NCBI GenBank assembly: GCA_038750655.1
Contig: JBCDGZ010000048.1
Span: 1 to 49,096 of the forward strand
Direction of reading: 5' to 3'
Length of the DNA: 49,096 nt
Source of the DNA: JBCDGZ01 sp038750655
GTDB lineage: Bacteria > Bacteroidota > Bacteroidia > Chitinophagales > Saprospiraceae
A program made the translations under genes and the position numbers. Below the pieces are notes generated by a model. The model worked only from the letters and a program-made list of their open reading frames with translations, did no database searches and was not told where the DNA came from. This document shows positions 44,376-49,096 of the stretch, piece by piece (position 1 is the stretch's first letter; every line of letters begins with the position of its first letter).

Positions 44376-44395
44376 TCTTAAACAATTGTTTAAGA
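44376..44395. promoter_or_regulatory. 20-bp perfect palindrome, candidate operator
   Basis: TCTTAAACAATTGTTTAAGA is fully self-complementary and ends 15 bases before the ATG of the 43702-44361 gene. It looks like a dimeric repressor site overlapping the promoter or leader. A cruciform role is possible but the site is short and AT-rich. Confidence 0.5.
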
Positions 44396-44567
44396 CAGTG
44401 GTTTAATGCCGTTAGCAAAGCATGATTCAGAAGCACGTTCTTGTAAATTTACGGGTATTTCCTGAATTATAACGGCACCTCCCTTGCTTTTCTATGCTTC
44501 GTCGGATTGTTAACAAAGTTTTAACACCTGAGCATTAAGGGCAATCCTTTGGGGGGGATGATCTCCA

Positions 44568-46979
44568 TTAGAAGTCGACAGCGGCATTCAGCACCTCCTG
44601 CATTCGGTCTACATAGTGAAATTCCAGGCCTTTGATGAAGTCGGGCTCAATTTCTTCGACGTGCTTTTCATTTTCCTTACAGAGAATGATTTCTTTGATA
44701 CCTGCTCGCTTGGCGGCTAGGATTTTTTCTTTAATTCCGCCGACAGGCAGGACCTTTCCGCGCAGGGTAATCTCGCCGGTCATGGCCAGATAAGGCTTCA
44801 CCGGCCGCTTATTGAACACTGAGGCTAGAGCCGTGAGCATTGTAATGCCCGCTGAGGGGCCGTCCTTCGGAATAGCACCTTCGGGAACGTGGATATGAAT
44901 ATCGTAGTTTTCGAATAGCTCAGAAGGAATACCCAGCGCCTCGTTGTTGGCTTTGATGTAGCTTAGGGCCGTTGTCGCCGATTCCTTCATAACATCTCCG
45001 AGGTTGCCCGTCAGGGTCAGCTTGCCTTTACCCTTGCTGAGGCTAGCCTCGATGAAGAGGATGTCGCCACCGACACGGGTCCACGCCAAGCCTACGGCTA
45101 CTCCAGGCACCTGCTGCTCACTGTACAAGTCAGTAGAAAAGCGCCTAGGGCCCAGCATATTTTTCAAATCCCCCTCCTTCACCGTTACATTGTAGCGCTC
45201 CTCCATCGCCACACTCTTGGCAATGCTTCTCATCACTCCTGCAATCTGGCGATTCAGCGAACGAACCCCCGACTCGCGCGTATAATCCTGAACGATTTTA
45301 CTGGTAATTTCTGGCTTGATCCGTACATGCTTCGATTCCAGGCCATGCTCTGCTCTTTGCTCAGGAATAAGGTGTTGCTTGGCAATTTCAACCTTTTCCT
45401 CTATTGAATAACCGCTGATTTCGATGATTTCCATTCGATCGAGCAGGGCTGGCTGAATGGTACTCAGAGAGTTGGCCGTAGCGATAAACATCACTTTAGA
45501 CAAATCATATTCCAGATCGAGGTAATTATCGTAGAAGGTGGAGTTTTGCTCGGGGTCCAGCACTTCCAGCAAAGCAGAAGAAGGATCACCTCTAAAGTCT
45601 TTGCCTACTTTATCGATCTCATCGAGAATAAAGACCGGATTGGAGGCCTGTGCTTTTTTGAGGGATTTAATGATGCGCCCGGGCATGGCCCCGATGTAGG
45701 TCTTGCGATGGCCCCGAATCTCCGATTCGTCGTGCAGCCCACCGAGGGACATCCGCACGAATTTGCGTTTGAGCGCATTGGCGATCGAACGGCCAAGGGA
45801 GGTCTTGCCGACGCCGGGAGGGCCCACCAGGCAAAGAATCGGCGCCTTCATATCACCCTTCAGCTTCAGTACCGCCAGGTGCTCGAGGATGCGCTTTTTA
45901 ACATCTTCCAGCCCGTAGTGGTCCTTATCCAAAACCTGCTTCACCTTTTTGAGGTTGAAATTATCCTTGGTATAGATTTCCCAGGGCAAGTCCAACATCA
46001 GCTCCAAATAGTTGAGCATCACAGAATATTCTGCCACCTGCGGATTTATGCGCTTGACCTTACTCAACTCTTTCATAAAGGCCTTCTCCACCTCTTTGGA
46101 CCATTTCATTTTCTTGGCCCGCTCCTGCAACTTCAAAATCTCCTCCTCCTGTGGGTTCTGGCCCAACTCATCTTGTATGGTCTTTAATTGTTGGCTCAAA
46201 TAGTAATCGCGCTGCTGCTTTTCGATGTCCCCACGAACTTTGGATTCGATCTGGTCTTTAAGTTCCAGCAGCCGCAATTCGGCATCCATGTACTCCAAAA
46301 TGACATTGGCTTTCTGGTCGTGGTTATCAATCTCCAACACTCGCTGCTTCTCTCCCACTTTAATACCCAGGTTCGAGGCGATGAAATTGAGCAGAAAATA
46401 GTCTTTGTCAATGTTTTTGAGCATCACCACTGCCTCCGAAGGGATATTCGGAGACAACTGAATAATCTTCTTAGCCATATCTCGTACCGAGGAAATCAGG
46501 GCGTTGTATTCCAGGCTGCCCTCGATGGGGTACTCCTCAATGGGAGCGATCTGCCCTTCTAGATAAGGCATCTCCCGCTCTATTTTCAACAGTCGGAAGC
46601 GCTTGCGCCCCTGTAGAATAGCGGTGGCCGTACCGTCCGGCATCTTCAACAGCTTGATAATTCTGGCAACGGTACCGATCTGATAGAGATCGTCGATGGA
46701 TGGACTTTCGATTGCACTGTCCTTCTGCGAGAGTACCGCTACGACGCGATTCTCTTCGTAGGCTTTATTGATGGCTTTGATGGATTTGTCTCGTCCAACA
46801 GTAATGGGAATGACGATACCTGGGAAGAGGACCGTATTTTTAAGCACCAAAATAGGTAATGTGGAGGGTATCTTTTCGTCGCCTTTTGTATCACTATCTT
46901 CGTCTACTGAAAAGAGGGGCATAAACTCAACATCTTCTTCTAAACTGTGGGGGAGAAAAAAATCTTCAAACATACTCAT
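44568..46979 (-). CDS. lon: ATP-dependent protease Lon
   Basis: An 803-residue cytoplasmic AAA+ protease. The LonN substrate-binding domain (about 38-240: LPILVLKNTVLFPGIVIPIT) is followed by a helical linker, the AAA module with Walker A GPPGVGKTS (Lys392) and Walker B VFILDEIDKV, and the serine protease domain with PKDGPSAG (Ser709) and the dyad Lys752 in GGIKEK. The length is normal for Lon. Upstream is a promoter-like TTG-N20-TATCTTAT on the minus strand overlapped by TGTCA-AGA-TGACA. It degrades damaged and regulatory proteins. Confidence 0.97.
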   Translation of the reverse strand: MSMFEDFFLPHSLEEDVEFMPLFSVDEDSDTKGDEKIPSTLPILVLKNTVLFPGIVIPITVGRDKSIKAINKAYEENRVVAVLSQKDSAIESPSIDDLYQIGTVARIIKLLKMPDGTATAILQGRKRFRLLKIEREMPYLEGQIAPIEEYPIEGSLEYNALISSVRDMAKKIIQLSPNIPSEAVVMLKNIDKDYFLLNFIASNLGIKVGEKQRVLEIDNHDQKANVILEYMDAELRLLELKDQIESKVRGDIEKQQRDYYLSQQLKTIQDELGQNPQEEEILKLQERAKKMKWSKEVEKAFMKELSKVKRINPQVAEYSVMLNYLELMLDLPWEIYTKDNFNLKKVKQVLDKDHYGLEDVKKRILEHLAVLKLKGDMKAPILCLVGPPGVGKTSLGRSIANALKRKFVRMSLGGLHDESEIRGHRKTYIGAMPGRIIKSLKKAQASNPVFILDEIDKVGKDFRGDPSSALLEVLDPEQNSTFYDNYLDLEYDLSKVMFIATANSLSTIQPALLDRMEIIEISGYSIEEKVEIAKQHLIPEQRAEHGLESKHVRIKPEITSKIVQDYTRESGVRSLNRQIAGVMRSIAKSVAMEERYNVTVKEGDLKNMLGPRRFSTDLYSEQQVPGVAVGLAWTRVGGDILFIEASLSKGKGKLTLTGNLGDVMKESATTALSYIKANNEALGIPSELFENYDIHIHVPEGAIPKDGPSAGITMLTALASVFNKRPVKPYLAMTGEITLRGKVLPVGGIKEKILAAKRAGIKEIILCKENEKHVEEIEPDFIKGLEFHYVDRMQEVLNAAVDF

Positions 46980-47042
46980 ATAGAAAGCTTCTCGATATCG
47001 GGTTAAAAAATTGTGGAGTTAATCATGCAGGCACTTCTCTAC

Positions 47043-47080
47043 ATAAGATAGTAACTAGCTGTAGGAATGTCAAGATGACA
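47043..47080 (-). promoter_or_regulatory. candidate lon promoter with overlapping palindrome
   Basis: On the minus strand TTG (complement of 47071-47073) is followed after 20 bases by TATCTTAT (complement of 47043-47050), close to the Bacteroidota TTG / TAnnTTTG layout. TGTCA-AGA-TGACA (47068-47080) overlaps the -33 part and could be an operator. The start codon is about 63 bases downstream. Confidence 0.45.
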
Positions 47081-47227
47081 GCATTAGTAATTTGAAAACT
47101 CCAGATGCCTATTGGACAAGTTCTATGCCATTGGATAGATCGTCTTTTTCCGGGGTGTTTTTGGCACTATTGTCCGCTAAGCCCGACAAATCGGCAGGAA
47201 TTGAGGAAGGTATAATAGAAATTAGTG

Positions 47228-49096
47228 CTACTGATTAAGCACCTCTGCTTCCATCTCCGGCTCCAACGGAGACTCCTCGCCCTCCTCCACCTCATCCTGC
47301 TCAACGCGAAGGTTCTCGATGATGAACTTTTGGCGAGTTGGTGTATTTTTTCCCATATAATAGGACAGTACATCATCAATATTGGTATCTTCTTGGAGCA
47401 ATACGGGTTCCAAGCGAATATCCTCACCGATAAAGTCGCCAAACTCATCGGGAGAAATCTCTCCTAGGCCCTTGAATCGGGTAATTTCCGGCTTGCCACG
47501 CAATTTACCGATGGCCTGTTGCTTCTCCGCCTCGCTGTAGCAGTAGAAAGTGGTATTCTTGTCTCGTACTCGGAACAATGGGGTATCGAGAATGTAGAGA
47601 TGTCCATTGCGCACCAAATCGGGGAAAAACTGCAGGAAGAAGGTCAGCAGCAGTAGACGAATATGCATTCCGTCAACATCGGCATCCGTAGCCACTACCA
47701 CCCGGTTATAGCGCAAATCATCCAGACCATCTTCGATGTTGAGCGCATGTTGCAGCAGGTTAAATTCCTCGTTTTGGTAAACCACCTTTTTGGTCAGACC
47801 GTAGCAGTTCAGTGGCTTACCACGCAGGCTAAAGACGGCTTGAGAAGTAACGCTGCGGGCCTTGGTAATCGATCCACTAGCCGAATCTCCCTCCGTAATG
47901 AAAATAGTCGAAGCTAGCCGATCCTCTTCTGTAGTAGATCGGGCCTTGGCATTGAAGTGAACACGGCAGTCGCGCAGCTTTTTGTTATGTAGATTGGCTT
48001 TCTTAGCCCTTTGATTGGCGAGTTTCTTGATACCAGCGATCTCCTTGCGTTCTCGCTCTGATTGGAGGATGCGCTTTTGCATCTCCTTGGCAACCTCCGG
48101 ATTCTTGTGTAAGAAATTATCCAGCTCTCGGCCCAAAAAGTCGCCAATGAAAGTCCGAACCGTAGGCCCTTTGGGACCAACATTCTGCGAGCCTAGTTTG
48201 GTCTTAGTCTGCGATTCAAACACCGGCTCCTCTACCCTTACGCTAACTGCCGCCACGATAGAAGCCCGAATATCCTTCGCATCATAAGTCTTACCGAAGT
48301 GATTGCGGACCGTATTGACCATCGCCTCGCGGAAGGCCTGTAGGTGCGTTCCACCTTGCGTAGTATTTTGCCCATTGACAAAGGAATAGTACTGCTCACC
48401 GTACTGCTGACCGTGCGTAATGGCTACTTCGATATCATCCCCCTTGAGGTGAATAGCCGGGTAGCGCAGTTGCTCCGCTCCAGTCTTGCGATTCAGCAGG
48501 TCTAGCAAGCCATTGCGAGAGTAGAGCGACTTACCGTTGAAGATGATTTTCAGCCCAGAATTGAGGTAGGCATAGTTCCACAGTTGGGATTCGATGAAAT
48601 CCATCCGATAGCGATAGCGTTTGAAGATGCTATCATCGGGGCGGAAAACCACCAAGGTACCATTCCCCTCTGCGGATTTTTTAACTCGCTCTTCTTTAAT
48701 CAGTTCTCCCCGCTCAAAGGTAGCTACCTTGGTTTTGCCTTCTCGAACGGCCTGAACCTTGAAATAGTTGGACAGCGCATTGACTGCTTTGGTTCCCACA
48801 CCATTCAAGCCCACAGACTTTTTAAAAGCCTTAGAATCGTACTTCCCTCCGGTGTTGATTTTCGAAACACAATCGACCACCTTACCCAGCGGTATGCCAC
48901 GGCCAAAATCCCGTACCCGTACCTCTTCGTCCGTAATTTTGATCTCAATCTGCTTGCCATGCCCCATGACGTACTCATCGATGGAGTTGTCAATGACCTC
49001 TTTGATCAAAACATAAATCCCGTCATCCGGCGCCGAACCATCACCGAGTTTACCGATGTACATCCCAGGACGCATCCGAATATGCTCCTTCCAATC
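47228..49096 (-). CDS. parE: DNA topoisomerase IV subunit B, 5'-truncated by the window edge
   Basis: 622 codons are visible. The reading frame stays open to the last base (DWKEHIR precedes the first in-window ATG, MRPGMYIGKLGDGS), so the true start lies outside. The GHKL ATPase domain shows EVIDNSIDEYVMG and DFGRGIPLGKV with GLNGVGTKAVNALS. The TOPRIM domain has ITEGDSASG and DADVDGMHIR. The form MYIGKLGDGSAPDDG points to ParE-type rather than GyrB-type (MYIGDTG), and the length fits. It decatenates daughter chromosomes with ParC. The C-terminal tail is acidic (VEEGEESPLEPEMEAE). Transcribed towards lon, 248 bases away. Confidence 0.93.
   Translation of the reverse strand, partial: DWKEHIRMRPGMYIGKLGDGSAPDDGIYVLIKEVIDNSIDEYVMGHGKQIEIKITDEEVRVRDFGRGIPLGKVVDCVSKINTGGKYDSKAFKKSVGLNGVGTKAVNALSNYFKVQAVREGKTKVATFERGELIKEERVKKSAEGNGTLVVFRPDDSIFKRYRYRMDFIESQLWNYAYLNSGLKIIFNGKSLYSRNGLLDLLNRKTGAEQLRYPAIHLKGDDIEVAITHGQQYGEQYYSFVNGQNTTQGGTHLQAFREAMVNTVRNHFGKTYDAKDIRASIVAAVSVRVEEPVFESQTKTKLGSQNVGPKGPTVRTFIGDFLGRELDNFLHKNPEVAKEMQKRILQSERERKEIAGIKKLANQRAKKANLHNKKLRDCRVHFNAKARSTTEEDRLASTIFITEGDSASGSITKARSVTSQAVFSLRGKPLNCYGLTKKVVYQNEEFNLLQHALNIEDGLDDLRYNRVVVATDADVDGMHIRLLLLTFFLQFFPDLVRNGHLYILDTPLFRVRDKNTTFYCYSEAEKQQAIGKLRGKPEITRFKGLGEISPDEFGDFIGEDIRLEPVLLQEDTNIDDVLSYYMGKNTPTRQKFIIENLRVEQDEVEEGEESPLEPEMEAEVLNQ

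Overview
The window looks like chromosome of a Bacteroidota bacterium, probably in the Saprospiria/Lewinella-like part of the phylum; the phylum call is firm, the family call is an inference. The reasons are several secreted proteins ending in type IX secretion (T9SS) sorting domains of type A (PNP...G.Y) and type B (gliding-motility-associated C-terminal domain), SprB-like and thrombospondin-type-3 adhesin repeats, DUF2279 and DUF2157 proteins, a long-form urocanase, -7 boxes of the TAnnTTTG kind, and mostly weak Shine-Dalgarno sequences. No rRNA, tRNA, CRISPR array, transposase or phage gene was seen.

Layout. 1-13 kb: three very large secreted proteins, an FG-GAP/VCBS protein, a 2197-residue adhesin with 24 tandem 51-residue repeats, and on the opposite strand a thrombospondin-type-3 protein. 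13-20 kb: a TPR-containing sensor histidine kinase, a small membrane protein, a cupin, a GH113-like glycosidase, an ankyrin protein, a zinc-ribbon membrane protein and an orphan fragment of a T9SS sorting domain. 20-25 kb: two secreted proteins and a lone urocanate hydratase (hutU). 25-32 kb: a complete curli-type functional amyloid locus on the minus strand. 32-44 kb: an SPFH protein, DUF2157 and DUF2279 proteins, an M43 metalloprotease, a PepSY protein, an M14 carboxypeptidase, metF, a PhyH-family dioxygenase and a carboxypeptidase-regulatory-domain protein. 44.5-49 kb: lon and the 5'-truncated parE.

The most interesting system is the curli locus. Reading on the minus strand it runs: LuxR/NarL-type response regulator (a possible CsgD analogue), csgA-like major curlin, csgB-like minor curlin, a csgE gene whose product carries an extra N-terminal domain resembling the amyloid-inhibiting chaperones CsgC/CsgH, csgF, a 434-bp structured spacer, csgG fused to an outer-membrane beta-barrel, and a lipoprotein (carboxypeptidase-regulatory + FN3 + TolB-like propeller) overlapping csgG by ATGA. 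Together these would regulate, make, chaperone, secrete and anchor an amyloid fibre. The CsgC/H-CsgE fusion, the CsgG-barrel fusion and the linked propeller lipoprotein are the departures from the enterobacterial system.

Intergenic spaces are rich in imperfect inverted repeats, including a degenerate hairpin family with a GTGTC/GACAC core. Two clear rho-independent terminators are present (after the giant adhesin and after the small secreted protein near 20.5 kb).
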